From Sphingomonas sp. HF-S4 (GTDB taxonomy: Bacteria; Pseudomonadota; Alphaproteobacteria; Sphingomonadales; Sphingomonadaceae): DNA of 64,000 nt. The notes beneath the pieces were generated by a model, which was not told the DNA's origin, made no database searches, and saw only the letters and a program-made list of their open reading frames with translations. The translations under genes and the position numbers were made by a program. The stretch spans positions 248,001 through 312,000 of the forward strand of contig NZ_JAWJEJ010000001.1 of the NCBI RefSeq assembly GCF_032911445.1, written 5' to 3'. Shown here one piece after another: positions 8,329-16,903 of this stretch. Within the stretch, counting starts at the first letter, position 1. Each line of letters starts with the position of its first letter.

Positions 8329-9492
8329 TCATTCGATGGCGAAGGTCAGCCCGGCGCGCTCCTGGAGCCGCGTCTTGAGCGGCTCGGCCATCAGCGCGCC
8401 CGGAGTCCAGATCCCGCCTTCGCCCCGCACGTCGCGGAGCAGGCAGAGCGCGGCCTCGCTGATCATCTTGCTCGTCGAGCCATAACCGGGGTCGCGGTCG
8501 CCCTTGACCGAGGCCGTGATGCGTTCGCCGCCCGGCATCTCGGCGATGAAGGCGATGTCGTAATGACCGGTCTCGCGCTCCTCCTTGCTCGGACCTTCGC
8601 CCGGGGCGGGGCCCTTGTCCGACTGCATCGGGTTAATCTTGGCGATCGCCTCCGCCGCGGCCTTGCCGATATCGCCCAGGCCCGGCGCGACCATCATCTC
8701 GTCGTACCGGAAGTCCTCGCCATAGGGATGGCCGGCGAGGAAATTGGTGCGGTGCACATTCTTGGTGTTGATCACCGCCATCATGAACGGCGCGACCCAG
8801 CCGCCGACGGCCTCGTCATATTCGGGGAGCACGCCCTTGGGCTGGCTCGGCCCCTCGAAGCCGGGGGTGAGTGCGAAGGGATCGAGCAGCGCCTTGAGCA
8901 CTGCCGGATCCTTGGCCGCGGCCATCGCGGTCGCCTTGCCGCTGGCGAAGGTGCCACCCGAAAAGGTCCCCTTCATCGACCGGACGCGGCCCTTCACCCG
9001 CGGGGCCGGCTTGCCGAAGCGGCGGATCGCCTCCTGCTGGACGGTCCAAACCCCGAGATCGAACGGGATCGAATCGAACCCGCACGAGAATACGATCCGC
9101 GCGCCGCTCGCTTTGGCGGCGTCCTGATATTTGGCGATCATCGCGTGCATGAAATTGGGCTCGCCGCAGAGATCGACATAGGCGGTGCCGGTCTCGACGC
9201 ATGCAGCGAGCAGCGGTTCGCCGTAGAGGGTGTAGGGACCGACCGTGGTGATGACGACATGGGCGCGGGCGGTGAGTGCCTTGAGCGCCGCGGGATCGTC
9301 GGCGTTGGCGGTGACCAAAGCGGTATCGGGCGCGGCGCCGATCGCGTTGCAGACCTGTTCGAGCTTGGTCAGCGAGCGGCCGGCCATCGCCCATTTGATC
9401 TGCGGATACTGGGCGGCGAGATATTCGGCGACCAGGCGTCCGGTGAAGCCGGTGGCGCCATAGACGATGATGTCGAATTCGCGGTCGGCCAT
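8329..9492 (-). CDS. Saccharopine-dehydrogenase-like NAD(P)-binding protein (trans-acting enoyl reductase type)
   Basis: A 387-residue cytoplasmic protein opening MADREFDIIVYGATGFTGRL, a Rossmann dinucleotide-binding motif (GATGFTG). It continues with VVITTVGPYTLYGEPLLAAC and YVDLCGEPNFM, as in saccharopine-dehydrogenase-fold proteins related to mycobacterial trans-acting enoyl reductases. In proteobacteria the substrate is usually unknown and lysine metabolism is not implied. ATG 9492 is preferred over ATG 9504 because GGAG sits seven bases upstream of it. The gene diverges from the methyltransferase-like gene at 9647 and converges on the small gene ending at 8321. Confidence 0.85.
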   Translation of the reverse strand: MADREFDIIVYGATGFTGRLVAEYLAAQYPQIKWAMAGRSLTKLEQVCNAIGAAPDTALVTANADDPAALKALTARAHVVITTVGPYTLYGEPLLAACVETGTAYVDLCGEPNFMHAMIAKYQDAAKASGARIVFSCGFDSIPFDLGVWTVQQEAIRRFGKPAPRVKGRVRSMKGTFSGGTFASGKATAMAAAKDPAVLKALLDPFALTPGFEGPSQPKGVLPEYDEAVGGWVAPFMMAVINTKNVHRTNFLAGHPYGEDFRYDEMMVAPGLGDIGKAAAEAIAKINPMQSDKGPAPGEGPSKEERETGHYDIAFIAEMPGGERITASVKGDRDPGYGSTSKMISEAALCLLRDVRGEGGIWTPGALMAEPLKTRLQERAGLTFAIE

Positions 9493-9646
9493 TGGTCTCT
9501 CCATCTTCGTGCGCGTTGCGCGTCGCCTCGGCCATACCCGATATTCTGAAATGCGCGTCGACGCCAGCCCGCCGGTCGAGATCGGCAAAGCGCCCTATAA
9601 GGAACAGGAGGCCCTGGATTAACCAAGGCGAGCGGGACAGCGAGAC

Positions 9647-10555
9647 ATGAGCTTCGGAACCTTCATCGAGCCCTATGAGAGCGCGCGGGACATCGAGGCG
9701 CTCGCTGCGCATCTGAGGAGCTTTATCGGCTCGGGCCATCGCGCGCTTGGCGGCGCGCGGCAGTTCGCCGGGCAGAACCGCATCTTCGATCGCATCGTCG
9801 GCCAGATCGGGCAATTCGACCTCGACTATGAGGATCAGTGCTCGGCGCAATATTATTTCGATCTCGTCCGCACGCTGCGCGACTTCAACGGCCAGTTCGA
9901 TCGCGTGGTCGAAGTCGGCGTGTTCATGGGCGGGTCGACAGCCTATCTTGCCGGCTGCAGCGCGGCATTCGACTTCGATCTCGATCTGGTCGACATCAGC
10001 GCGCCTTTCCTCCGCTTCGCGTATGAGCGCGTGCGCCGGATAAACCCCGAAGCCGCCAAGCGCATCCGGCTCTTCCACGGCGACTTGCCGACCTATGTCC
10101 GCGAAGTGATGCGCACGGAGCAGGGCAGCACGATCGTCCATCATGACGGCGCGCACGATTTCAACCAGGTCGTGAAGGACATGGCGTCGCTCTTCTACGC
10201 CCGGAAGAACCTGCTCGCGGTGATCGCGCAGGACACGCATCTGCGCGGCTCGGTCAAGCATATGAACTTCGTCGACATGGCGCTCTATGCGGTGTTCGGC
10301 ACCGACTTGAAGTACGCGCCGATCGGCGCGGTGCTGGGCGACCACGACATGCTGACCCAGCCCGACAATTATTTCGGCAATTATTTCATGCCCGGCGTTG
10401 CCGAAGGCGTGGTGCTGCCGATGGCGGCCAACCGCTTCGTCTATCCGCACCCGGCCCAGCCGCTCGAGGATCTGCTGCCGAGCGAAGAGGATATCGCCAA
10501 GTTCGCAGAACTGTTCCGTGCGGAGTGGGACTGGAGCGCCCAGAACGCGGCGTAG
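9647..10555 (+). CDS. Class I SAM-dependent methyltransferase-like protein
   Basis: 302 residues. A Rossmann-type core is visible: FDRVVEVGVFMGGSTAYLAG around residues 87-106 (motif I with a glycine-rich turn), DFDLDLVDIS (acidic end of beta-2) and GSTIVHHDGAHDFNQVVKDM, resembling the class I family found among sugar or polysaccharide methyltransferases. The substrate is not evident and no glycan genes adjoin it directly. The remainder (QDTHLRGSVKHMNFVDMAL) is well ordered but unfamiliar. No signal peptide. Confidence 0.65.
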   Translation: MSFGTFIEPYESARDIEALAAHLRSFIGSGHRALGGARQFAGQNRIFDRIVGQIGQFDLDYEDQCSAQYYFDLVRTLRDFNGQFDRVVEVGVFMGGSTAYLAGCSAAFDFDLDLVDISAPFLRFAYERVRRINPEAAKRIRLFHGDLPTYVREVMRTEQGSTIVHHDGAHDFNQVVKDMASLFYARKNLLAVIAQDTHLRGSVKHMNFVDMALYAVFGTDLKYAPIGAVLGDHDMLTQPDNYFGNYFMPGVAEGVVLPMAANRFVYPHPAQPLEDLLPSEEDIAKFAELFRAEWDWSAQNAA

Positions 10556-10646
10556 CGATTCGGCTCGCCGCTGATTTCGCCACGGTGCGTCGCGCTAGGA
10601 CGACGCAGGGCGGAACCCTGGGCGCGGTGGGGGGCGTTGGCGGAGC

Positions 10647-11261
10647 ATGACCTATATGATCGCTTCCCGCCTGCCGCTGTCCGCCACGATCGCCGCAGCC
10701 CTTTTCGCGCTTGCCGGCTGCTCGCAGCCCGCGGAGACCGGTGGCAATGTCGCTGCCGCCGAACCTCAGCCTTCCGTGGCAGCGGGCAATGCGGTCGAGG
10801 TGGAAGCGCCGGCAGCAGCGCCGGTCGCTCCCCCCGTGCCTACGCCGTCTCCGAGCGAGGCGGCGGAGGGCGAGACCGTCGGCGGTGACGGCTCGCAGAT
10901 CCGACTCTCGCCGCTGACCGAGAAGGACATCGCCGGCGCGGCGCTGGCCGGAGAACTTGCGTGCAGCTTCGGCCAGGGCCGCGATACGCTGCTGCTCGCC
11001 AAGGGCGATGTCGCGTCGAAGGAACGTGCCTGGGGCGTGATCAAGGTCGGCGGCTATGTCGAGCGCGTCAGCGCGCCGGGCGGCTTCGACGGGATGCTCA
11101 AGGGCGGCACCTTTGCCGGCAAGGGCACGACGCTGCGGCTCGCGCTGACCGGCCCTGCGGCCGGGGGCGGGGAATCGCCGCCGCGTCCCGCCACGCTCAC
11201 TTATCTGCGCGCCGACGGCGCCAGCCGGGTGTTCCGCGGGACGTGGACCTGCGGCCCCTGA
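10647..11261 (+). CDS. Hypothetical lipoprotein
   Basis: 204 residues. The N-terminus ends in LFALAGC, a clear lipobox, so the protein should be lipidated and held in the periplasm. A low-complexity Ala/Pro/Val linker follows to about residue 70. The folded part (about residues 80-204) contains ELACSFGQGRDTLLLAKGDV and ends FRGTWTCGP; these two cysteines may form a disulfide. ATG 10647 and ATG 10656 are both possible starts. I cannot assign a function. Confidence 0.75.
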   Translation: MTYMIASRLPLSATIAAALFALAGCSQPAETGGNVAAAEPQPSVAAGNAVEVEAPAAAPVAPPVPTPSPSEAAEGETVGGDGSQIRLSPLTEKDIAGAALAGELACSFGQGRDTLLLAKGDVASKERAWGVIKVGGYVERVSAPGGFDGMLKGGTFAGKGTTLRLALTGPAAGGGESPPRPATLTYLRADGASRVFRGTWTCGP

Positions 11262-11266
11262 CGAAG

Positions 11267-11358
11267 TTGACCAAATTGACTCGAAAGCGGGTTTTGGGAG
11301 TTTGGTTGACTCGCCACGTCATGGATCGCCGGCTACGCCCCGGGGCGTAGTTGACTCG
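11267..11358 (+). promoter_or_regulatory. Direct TTGAC(TCG) repeats and an 18-bp palindrome
   Basis: Between the lipoprotein gene and the convergent ABC transporter lie TTGACC at 11267 and TTGACTCG at 11276, 11306 and 11351, all on the plus strand. The last one directly follows the perfect palindrome CTACGCCCCGGGGCGTAG (11333-11350). The octamer is the one seen upstream of proS. The position between convergent genes argues against an ordinary promoter. No gene is visible in 11262-11482. Confidence 0.35.
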
Positions 11359-11482
11359 ATGCGCCGCGAAACCTGTACGGACGCCCGCGCCTCATTGCTT
11401 TCCGACGATGTCAAAGGGCGGACGGCAGGCCGTCCATCCTAGGCAAGCAGATCAAATCCTACATTGCAACGGGGCTGCCGCT

Positions 11483-13267
11483 TCACGCAGCGTCGTTGAA
11501 TTGCAGCGCCGCGAGCCGCGCATAGAGCTTGCCCGCGCCGACCAGTTCGGCATGCGTGCCGGTCTCGACGATGCGGCCCTCGTCCATCACGATGATCCGA
11601 TCGGCCGCGCGCACCGTGGCGAGCCGGTGGGCGATCACCAGCGTGGTGCGCTTTTCCATCAGCCGTTCGAGCGCGTCTTGGACGAGGCGTTCGCTCTCGG
11701 CGTCGAGCGCCGAGGTGGCTTCGTCGAGCAGCAGGATCGGTGCGTCGCGAAGCAGCGCGCGGGCGATCGCGATGCGCTGGCGCTGCCCGCCCGAGAGCCG
11801 CGCGCCGGCTTCGCCGAGGAAGGTGTCGAGGCCCTGGGGCAGCTCGCGGAGGAACTCGGCGGCGTTGGCCGCCTCGGCCGCGGCCCAGATCGCGTCGTCG
11901 CCGGCATCCCAGGCGCCGTAGCGGAGATTGTCGCGGGCGGAGGCACCGAAGATCACGGTATCCTGCGGGACGATCGCCATGCGGCCGCGAATGTCGGCCG
12001 GATCGGCCTGGCGGACGTCGACGCCGTCGACGCGGACCGTCCCCGCCTCGGGATCGTAGAACCGCTGGAGCAACTGGAAGAGCGTGGACTTGCCGGCGCC
12101 GGAGGGGCCGACCACCGCGACGGTCTCGCCCGGCCGCACGTCGAGCGAGAAGTTCGCGAGTGCGGTGGCTTGGGGACGCGACGGGTAGCGGAAGGTGACG
12201 TCCTCGAACGCGACCGCGCCTTGGGGGGGCTGGGGCAGCGCGACCGGGTTGGCCGGCGCGGCGATGTCCGATTCCTCGCGCAGCAGCTCGGCGAGGCGGC
12301 TGGCGGCGCCCGAGCCGCGGAGCAGTTCGCCATAGACTTCGGTCAATGCGCCGAACGAGCCGGTGACCAGTGCCGCGGTGATGACGAATGCGGTGATCGC
12401 CCCGCCCGAGACGCGGCCCTCGGCGACGCCGTACACTGCGTCCCACATGATCAGCGTGATCGCGGTGAACAGCAGCCCGATGACCATCGCGGTCATCACT
12501 GCGCGCAGCCCGAAGCGGCGCTTGGCGGCGGCGAAGCTGCGCTCGACTGCGCCTTCGAAGCGCTCGGACTCGCGGCGTTCCTGTCCGAAGGCCTGGACGA
12601 TGCGCATCGCGCCCAGCGTCTCGGAGGAGATCGCGCCGATATCGGCAATACGGTCCTGGCTCGAGCGCGACAGGCTGCGGACGCGGCCGCCGAGCCAGAC
12701 GATCGGCAACACGATCAGCGGGATGCCGACGATCAGATATGCCGCGATCTTGGGCGCGAGGGTGAAGAGATAGATCACGCCGCCGATGCCGGTGAGCAGG
12801 TTCCGGAGCGCAGTCGACACGGTGTTGCCGACGACCATCTCGACGATCGCGGTGTCCGAGGTGAGCCGCGAGGCGATTTCCGACGGGCGGTTTTCCTCGA
12901 ACCATTTGGGGGGCAGGCGCAGCAGGTTGCGGTGGACCGCCTTGCGCATGTCGGCGACGGTGCGCTCGCCGACCCAGGAGACGAAGAAGAAGCGCACCGC
13001 AGTCGCGATCGAGAGCGCGAGCACGACGAGCAGCAGGCCCTGGAAATAGACGCCGATCTTGCTCGTGTCGGCGCCCGCGGCGAAGCCGTTGTCGACGATC
13101 TGCTTGAAGGTGCGCGGCACCCACAAGGTCGCGACCGACGAGCCGATCAGCGCAAGCGTCGCGATGGCAAGCTGGAGCGGATAGCGGCGCGTGAAGCTCC
13201 ACACGACGAGCAGGTTGCTGAGCTTGCGCCGGGTCTGAGGAGGGGGCGCAGGTGCGGGGTCGGCCAT
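11483..13267 (-). CDS. ABC transporter half-molecule, permease fused to ATPase (exporter type)
   Basis: 594 residues. Six membrane helices fill about residues 25-320, followed by a nucleotide-binding domain: Walker A GPSGAGKST near 385, signature LSGGQRQR near 488, Walker B ILLLDEATS near 510 and an IAHRLATV H-loop. This is a homodimeric type IV exporter of the MsbA/LapB-like class; the cargo (lipid, peptide or drug) cannot be deduced. The frame is open upstream to 13534, but ATG 13267 starts a normal N-terminus and the upstream part overlaps an intergenic repeat. No accessory genes adjoin it. Confidence 0.92.
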   Translation of the reverse strand: MADPAPAPPPQTRRKLSNLLVVWSFTRRYPLQLAIATLALIGSSVATLWVPRTFKQIVDNGFAAGADTSKIGVYFQGLLLVVLALSIATAVRFFFVSWVGERTVADMRKAVHRNLLRLPPKWFEENRPSEIASRLTSDTAIVEMVVGNTVSTALRNLLTGIGGVIYLFTLAPKIAAYLIVGIPLIVLPIVWLGGRVRSLSRSSQDRIADIGAISSETLGAMRIVQAFGQERRESERFEGAVERSFAAAKRRFGLRAVMTAMVIGLLFTAITLIMWDAVYGVAEGRVSGGAITAFVITAALVTGSFGALTEVYGELLRGSGAASRLAELLREESDIAAPANPVALPQPPQGAVAFEDVTFRYPSRPQATALANFSLDVRPGETVAVVGPSGAGKSTLFQLLQRFYDPEAGTVRVDGVDVRQADPADIRGRMAIVPQDTVIFGASARDNLRYGAWDAGDDAIWAAAEAANAAEFLRELPQGLDTFLGEAGARLSGGQRQRIAIARALLRDAPILLLDEATSALDAESERLVQDALERLMEKRTTLVIAHRLATVRAADRIIVMDEGRIVETGTHAELVGAGKLYARLAALQFNDAA

Positions 13268-13291
13268 GCCGCGCGAACTAGCGTGAATGGA

Positions 13292-13440
13292 CGGGGAGGG
13301 GAACCTTCTTCCTCCCGCGCCCGCTGGGCGCGGGGAGGCGCCCGCGCATGAAGCGCGCGGTGAGGGTGCGGGCTCCTCGACCCGGTCACCCTCTTCCGCT
13401 GCTTTGCGGCTCCCTCCCTCTCCCAGCTGGCGAGGGACTT
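13292..13440. repeat. GC-rich intergenic hairpin repeat
   Basis: The 150 bases between the ABC transporter start and the phaZ promoter contain several nested inverted repeats, such as CCGCGCCCGCTGGGCGCGG and CGCGCATGAAGCGCGCG, and end in CCCTCTCCCAGCTGGCGAGG. They carry no plausible gene. The composition resembles the other intergenic repeats of this window (33.2, 35.3 and 61.1 kb), though it is not a copy of them. Confidence 0.55.
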
Positions 13441-13480
13441 TGGGAACCCATCCCATTTTTGGAACATTTGGTATGACAAC

Positions 13481-13510
13481 GTTGCACCGCAACACTGCGC
13501 AATCTATTAG
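13481..13510 (+). promoter_or_regulatory. Candidate phaZ promoter with an overlapping TTGC/GCAA palindrome
   Basis: TTGCAC (13482-13487) and TATTAG (13505-13510) are spaced by 17 bases, a plausible sigma-70 promoter 48 bases upstream of the phaZ ATG. The -35 box is inside GTTGCACCGCAAC (13481-13493), an inverted repeat resembling the TGC-N-GCA sites bound by PhaR-type polyester regulators in alphaproteobacteria. Control by PhaR is inference. Confidence 0.45.
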
Positions 13511-13557
13511 TAGGATAAGTCGCCGCCGTTCCAACGGGTGACGGTGGAAGGAATTGC

Positions 13558-14787
13558 ATGCTCTACGACGCTTACGAGATCCAGCGGTCGCTTCTTGCCG
13601 GCGCCAGCGCTTGGGCCAATTTTTCTGCGGGCCTGCTCAACAATCCGTCCAATCCCTTCGCCTATTTCGGCGGCGGGCCGGTGGTCGCCTCGGCGCTCGA
13701 AGTGTTCGCGCATGCCTCGGCGCCGCGCGGCAAGCCCGAATTCGGGCTCGATTTCACCACCATCGACGGCCGCCAAGTCGAAGTGCACGAGGAGATCGTG
13801 CTGCGGAAGCCGTTCGGGCAATTGAAGCGCTTCGTCCGTAAGGGCGTCGAGGGCGGTCCCAAGCTGCTGATCGTCGCGCCGATGTCGGGCCATTACGCCA
13901 CGCTGCTGCGCGGGACGGTCGAGCGGATGCTGCCGAGCGCCGACGTCTACATCACCGATTGGCGCGACGCCAAGCTGGTGCCGCTCGCCGATGGGCGCTT
14001 CGACCTCGACGATTATATCGATTATCTGGTCGAGTTCCTCGCGCATATCGGCGCGGAAGGCGATCCGCGTCCGCACGTCCTTGCGGTGTGCCAGCCGTCG
14101 GTGCCGGCCTTCGCCACCGCGGCGCTGATGAGCGCGGACAAGCATCCCAATCGACCTCGGACGCTCACCATGATGGGCGGGCCGATCGACACGCGCGAGG
14201 CGCCGACCGCGGTCAACACGCTGGCGACCGAGCGGCCGCACAGCTGGTTCGCGCAGAACGTCATCGCGACGATCCCGGCGACGTACGCGGGTGCGGGGCG
14301 GCGGGTCTATCCCGGTTTCCTGCAGCTCGCCGGCTTCATGACGATGAACCTCGGCAGCCACATGGTCAGTCATTGGGAGATGTTCAAACATCTCGTCCAG
14401 GGCGACGGCGAGGCCTCCGACGCGACGATGAAGTTCTATGAGGAATATCGCTCGGTGTGCGACATGACCGCCGAATTCTATCTCCAGACGATCGACGTGG
14501 TGTTCCAGAGCCACGCGCTGCCCAAGGGCGAGATGCTCCATCGCGGGCGCCGGGTCGATCCGGCGGCGATCACCGACATTGCGATCCTGGCGATCGAGGG
14601 CGAGCGCGACGATATCTCGGGGCTCGGCCAGACCAAGGCGGCGCTGACCATCGCCACCAAGCTGCCGGCCAAGCTCAAGAAGTACCACATGGCGCCCGAA
14701 GTCGGCCATTACGGCATCTTCAATGGATCCAAGTGGCGCAACCGCATCGCGCCGGTGCTCGAGGACTGGATCGCCGCGCACGGCTGA
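13558..14787 (+). CDS. phaZ: Intracellular polyhydroxybutyrate depolymerase
   Basis: Mobilises stored poly(3-hydroxybutyrate) granules in the cytoplasm. The 409-residue alpha/beta-hydrolase has no signal peptide. It carries VCQPSVP with Cys178 as the expected nucleophile in place of a lipase-box serine, as in intracellular PhaZ. The acid is probably in IEGERDD and the histidine in PEVGHYGIF near the C-terminus. A good ribosome site (GGAAGGA) precedes ATG 13558. No PHA synthase or phasin lies nearby. Confidence 0.94.
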   Translation: MLYDAYEIQRSLLAGASAWANFSAGLLNNPSNPFAYFGGGPVVASALEVFAHASAPRGKPEFGLDFTTIDGRQVEVHEEIVLRKPFGQLKRFVRKGVEGGPKLLIVAPMSGHYATLLRGTVERMLPSADVYITDWRDAKLVPLADGRFDLDDYIDYLVEFLAHIGAEGDPRPHVLAVCQPSVPAFATAALMSADKHPNRPRTLTMMGGPIDTREAPTAVNTLATERPHSWFAQNVIATIPATYAGAGRRVYPGFLQLAGFMTMNLGSHMVSHWEMFKHLVQGDGEASDATMKFYEEYRSVCDMTAEFYLQTIDVVFQSHALPKGEMLHRGRRVDPAAITDIAILAIEGERDDISGLGQTKAALTIATKLPAKLKKYHMAPEVGHYGIFNGSKWRNRIAPVLEDWIAAHG

Positions 14788-14848
14788 GCCGAACCGGGCT
14801 TGGGCTTCGATCCTTTCACTCCTCCCCTTGCGGGCGAGGCGTAGGCTC

Positions 14849-15217
14849 TCAATCGTAGGCCGTGACCAGCATGCTCCAGACGAGCAGCGCCAGTCCGCCC
14901 CAGACCGCAACGACGATCAGCACGCCGGCCCAGCTCACCGGGCGGCGCGCGGCGATCTCGGCCTGGGCGCGGTGCTCGGCGAACTGGGCGGAATCGATCA
15001 TCTTCTCGAACAGCCACACGCCGATCGGGATCAGGATCGCATCGTCGAGCAGCCCGAGGAACGGAATGAAGTCCGGGATCAGGTCGATCGGCGACAGCGC
15101 ATAGGCCGCGACCAGCAAGCCGAACAGCTTGGCATATAGCGGCGTCCGGGAATCGCGCGCGGCGAGCCACACGGCGTGCGCCTCGATGCGGATACGATGT
15201 GCGAGCGAGGGCCCCAT
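14849..15217 (-). CDS. YkvA-family (DUF1232) membrane protein
   Basis: 122 residues. The family signature ALSPIDLIPDFIPFLGLLDD spans about residues 40-59 and probably forms a membrane-inserted hairpin. A final hydrophobic helix (SWAGVLIVVAVWGGLALLVW) follows at the C-terminus. Proteins of this family are small and of unknown role. It is the first of three minus-strand genes reading away from glk, but 43 bases separate it from the stress-protein gene, so cotranscription is possible, not certain. Confidence 0.85.
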   Translation of the reverse strand: MGPSLAHRIRIEAHAVWLAARDSRTPLYAKLFGLLVAAYALSPIDLIPDFIPFLGLLDDAILIPIGVWLFEKMIDSAQFAEHRAQAEIAARRPVSWAGVLIVVAVWGGLALLVWSMLVTAYD

Positions 15218-15259
15218 GTCGCAAGGTTCGCGCGGCCGGGCCCCGCGGTCAATGGCGGA

Positions 15260-15739
15260 TCAGCTCTCCGCCGTCGTGCCGACCACGGCATGACTCCCTT
15301 CCTCGCCGCTCTTGATCGTGCCGCCGAACAGCATCTTGAGCTTGCCGCTTACCGACATATCGGTTTCCCACAGCTCGGCGCTGTCGATGTCGAAGCGGAG
15401 CAAGGCGAGGTTGGGATCGTCCTTGCCGCCGGGAAACCACGCCTCGACATGGCTGTTCCAGAGCTTGTCGATCTGGGCGAAGTCGTTGTCGATCGCGGCG
15501 GTGCCCGCGAAGCAGGCGAAATAGTCGTGCCCCTTGGACACGAACTGCGCCATCGCCGCGCCGCCCTTGGCCAAGCGATTGTCCTTGCCGACGAAGAAGA
15601 ACAGCGTGTCGACCTGGTCCTCGTCGAGCTGGGCGGTGAGCGGGATGCTGTGGCCGCCATCGTGCAGCCCGATCATCACGAACGGGCTGTCGGCCAGCTT
15701 CTTCCAAAGGTCCTTCTTGAGTTCGGCGGTGTCGGCCAC
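15260..15739 (-). CDS. Pyridoxamine-phosphate-oxidase-fold general stress protein
   Basis: 159 residues with the split-barrel flavin-binding fold: FVMIGLHDGGHSIPLTAQLD near the start, LFFFVGKDNRLAKG in the middle and LWNSHVEAWFPGGKDDPNLAL, characteristic of the GS26-like stress proteins. They bind FMN or FAD; their enzyme activity is unclear. A GTG at 15739 is used, with GGGAGA six bases upstream. It lies 46 bases downstream of the glucokinase-like gene on the same strand. Confidence 0.85.
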   Translation of the reverse strand: MADTAELKKDLWKKLADSPFVMIGLHDGGHSIPLTAQLDEDQVDTLFFFVGKDNRLAKGGAAMAQFVSKGHDYFACFAGTAAIDNDFAQIDKLWNSHVEAWFPGGKDDPNLALLRFDIDSAELWETDMSVSGKLKMLFGGTIKSGEEGSHAVVGTTAES

Positions 15740-15785
15740 GGTATCGTCTCCCGATTTGCGTTCGGGAGAGTAACGGCGCGGACGT

Positions 15786-16736
15786 TCAGGCGTTCCCCAA
15801 TGCCGCCGCCGCGCCGAGCAGTTCCAGATCGTTGCGGTTGACCAGCGCGGCGGGCACTTCGGTAAGCTGGCGGCGAAACGCGGCCTTGCCTTCGAGCCGG
15901 CGGCGGAAGCCGGGGTCCATCAATTGCGGCTGCAGCGCGCGCGCGATCGCGCCGGTGAGGAACACGCTGTCCCATGCGCCATAGGCAAGCGCGAGATCGC
16001 CCGCGAAGCTGCCGAGATGCTCGACGAACATGCGGACCACCGCGGTGCAGATCGGATCCCGGCCGATCCCGCGGGTGACGTCCTCGGGCTTGTCGAGCTT
16101 CCTGCCGCCCGACAACGCCTCATAGGCGAGCAGCAGGCCGGGGGCGCTGAGCAGGGTTTCGACGTCGAAATGCAGGCCCTTGGACGTGCAGTAATCGGCG
16201 AACTTGCGCTCGTCGGGCGTCGAGGCGGCGAAGGACATGTGCCCGGCTTCGGTCTGGATCGCGCCGAGCTTGCCGTTGCTGGTCACCAGCGCCGCGACGC
16301 CGAGTCCGGTGCCGGTGCCGATCACGACATAATTGCCGCCGGGCTCGACGAGCCGCGGGGCGGGGCCCTGAAGCGGCGTGAACGCGGCGATCGGCAATTG
16401 GGTGAGCGCGAGCGCATTGGCGGCGCATTCGTTGAGCGCGCGCGGGCGCTGGCGCAGCACGGCCTCGACGCCGGAGAGCGAGATGTACCAGCGGCTGCCG
16501 GTGAGGTTGATCAGGTCGCCGCGCACTGCGCCGGCAACGGCGAGCACGCTCGGCAGCCGCGCCTCCTGGAGCCCGACGCCGTTCAAATAGGCGACCAGCG
16601 CGCTGGTGAAGGTCGGGTGCTCGGCCGTCAGGAACTTGCGCACGTCGCGTGGCATCATGCCGGCGTCGCCGCCGGTCAGGCCAAATCGAACCGATTGGCG
16701 GCCGATATCGGCCACCAGTGCTACGTCTCCTGCCAC
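15786..16736 (-). CDS. Glucokinase-like protein with altered active-site motifs
   Basis: 316 residues, the normal Glk length. Glucokinases phosphorylate glucose to glucose 6-phosphate. The second phosphate-binding stretch VVIGTGTGLGVAAL, the TEAGH sugar-binding motif and the LLSAPGL element are present. The N-terminal phosphate loop, usually DIGGTxxRFAL, reads DIGRQSVRFGL. The ND pair that supplies the catalytic aspartate in E. coli Glk appears as NE (ALNECAANALAL). It may be a diverged kinase, an enzyme with another sugar specificity, or a regulatory paralogue; the family assignment is firm, the activity is not. A LacI-type operator lies 45 bases upstream. Confidence 0.8.
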   Translation of the reverse strand: MAGDVALVADIGRQSVRFGLTGGDAGMMPRDVRKFLTAEHPTFTSALVAYLNGVGLQEARLPSVLAVAGAVRGDLINLTGSRWYISLSGVEAVLRQRPRALNECAANALALTQLPIAAFTPLQGPAPRLVEPGGNYVVIGTGTGLGVAALVTSNGKLGAIQTEAGHMSFAASTPDERKFADYCTSKGLHFDVETLLSAPGLLLAYEALSGGRKLDKPEDVTRGIGRDPICTAVVRMFVEHLGSFAGDLALAYGAWDSVFLTGAIARALQPQLMDPGFRRRLEGKAAFRRQLTEVPAALVNRNDLELLGAAAALGNA

Positions 16737-16780
16737 TCGCGGCCCCTCCTGTGCGGCACCCTTGGCGGATGCTCTGACGC

Positions 16781-16794
16781 TGGTATCGCTAACA
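16781..16794. promoter_or_regulatory. LacI-family operator-like palindrome upstream of the glucokinase-like gene
   Basis: TGGTATCGCTAACA (on the minus strand TGTTAGCGATACCA) matches 12 of 14 positions of TGTTAGCGCTAACA, a LacI-family type site with a central CG. It lies 45 bases upstream of the ATG at 16736, a normal place for a sugar-responsive repressor. No LacI gene is in the window. Confidence 0.4.
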
Positions 16795-16903
16795 GACGTT
16801 ACGGAATCGACAATGCGAAAAATCGGCGCGCGTTGCGCGTCGCCAAGTTCGGCGGCAGACTAGTAATCGGCGGCAATTCCGCTGCTGACAGAAAGGTGAG
16901 CCT

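Noticed and set aside
8816..10450. A 544-codon minus-strand frame across two divergent genes
   Set aside because: It runs through the methyltransferase-like gene and the reductase in the wrong frame and shows no domain.
11351..13351. A 666-codon plus-strand frame opposite the ABC transporter
   Set aside because: The minus strand has full Walker A, signature and Walker B motifs; the plus frame is a composition shadow.
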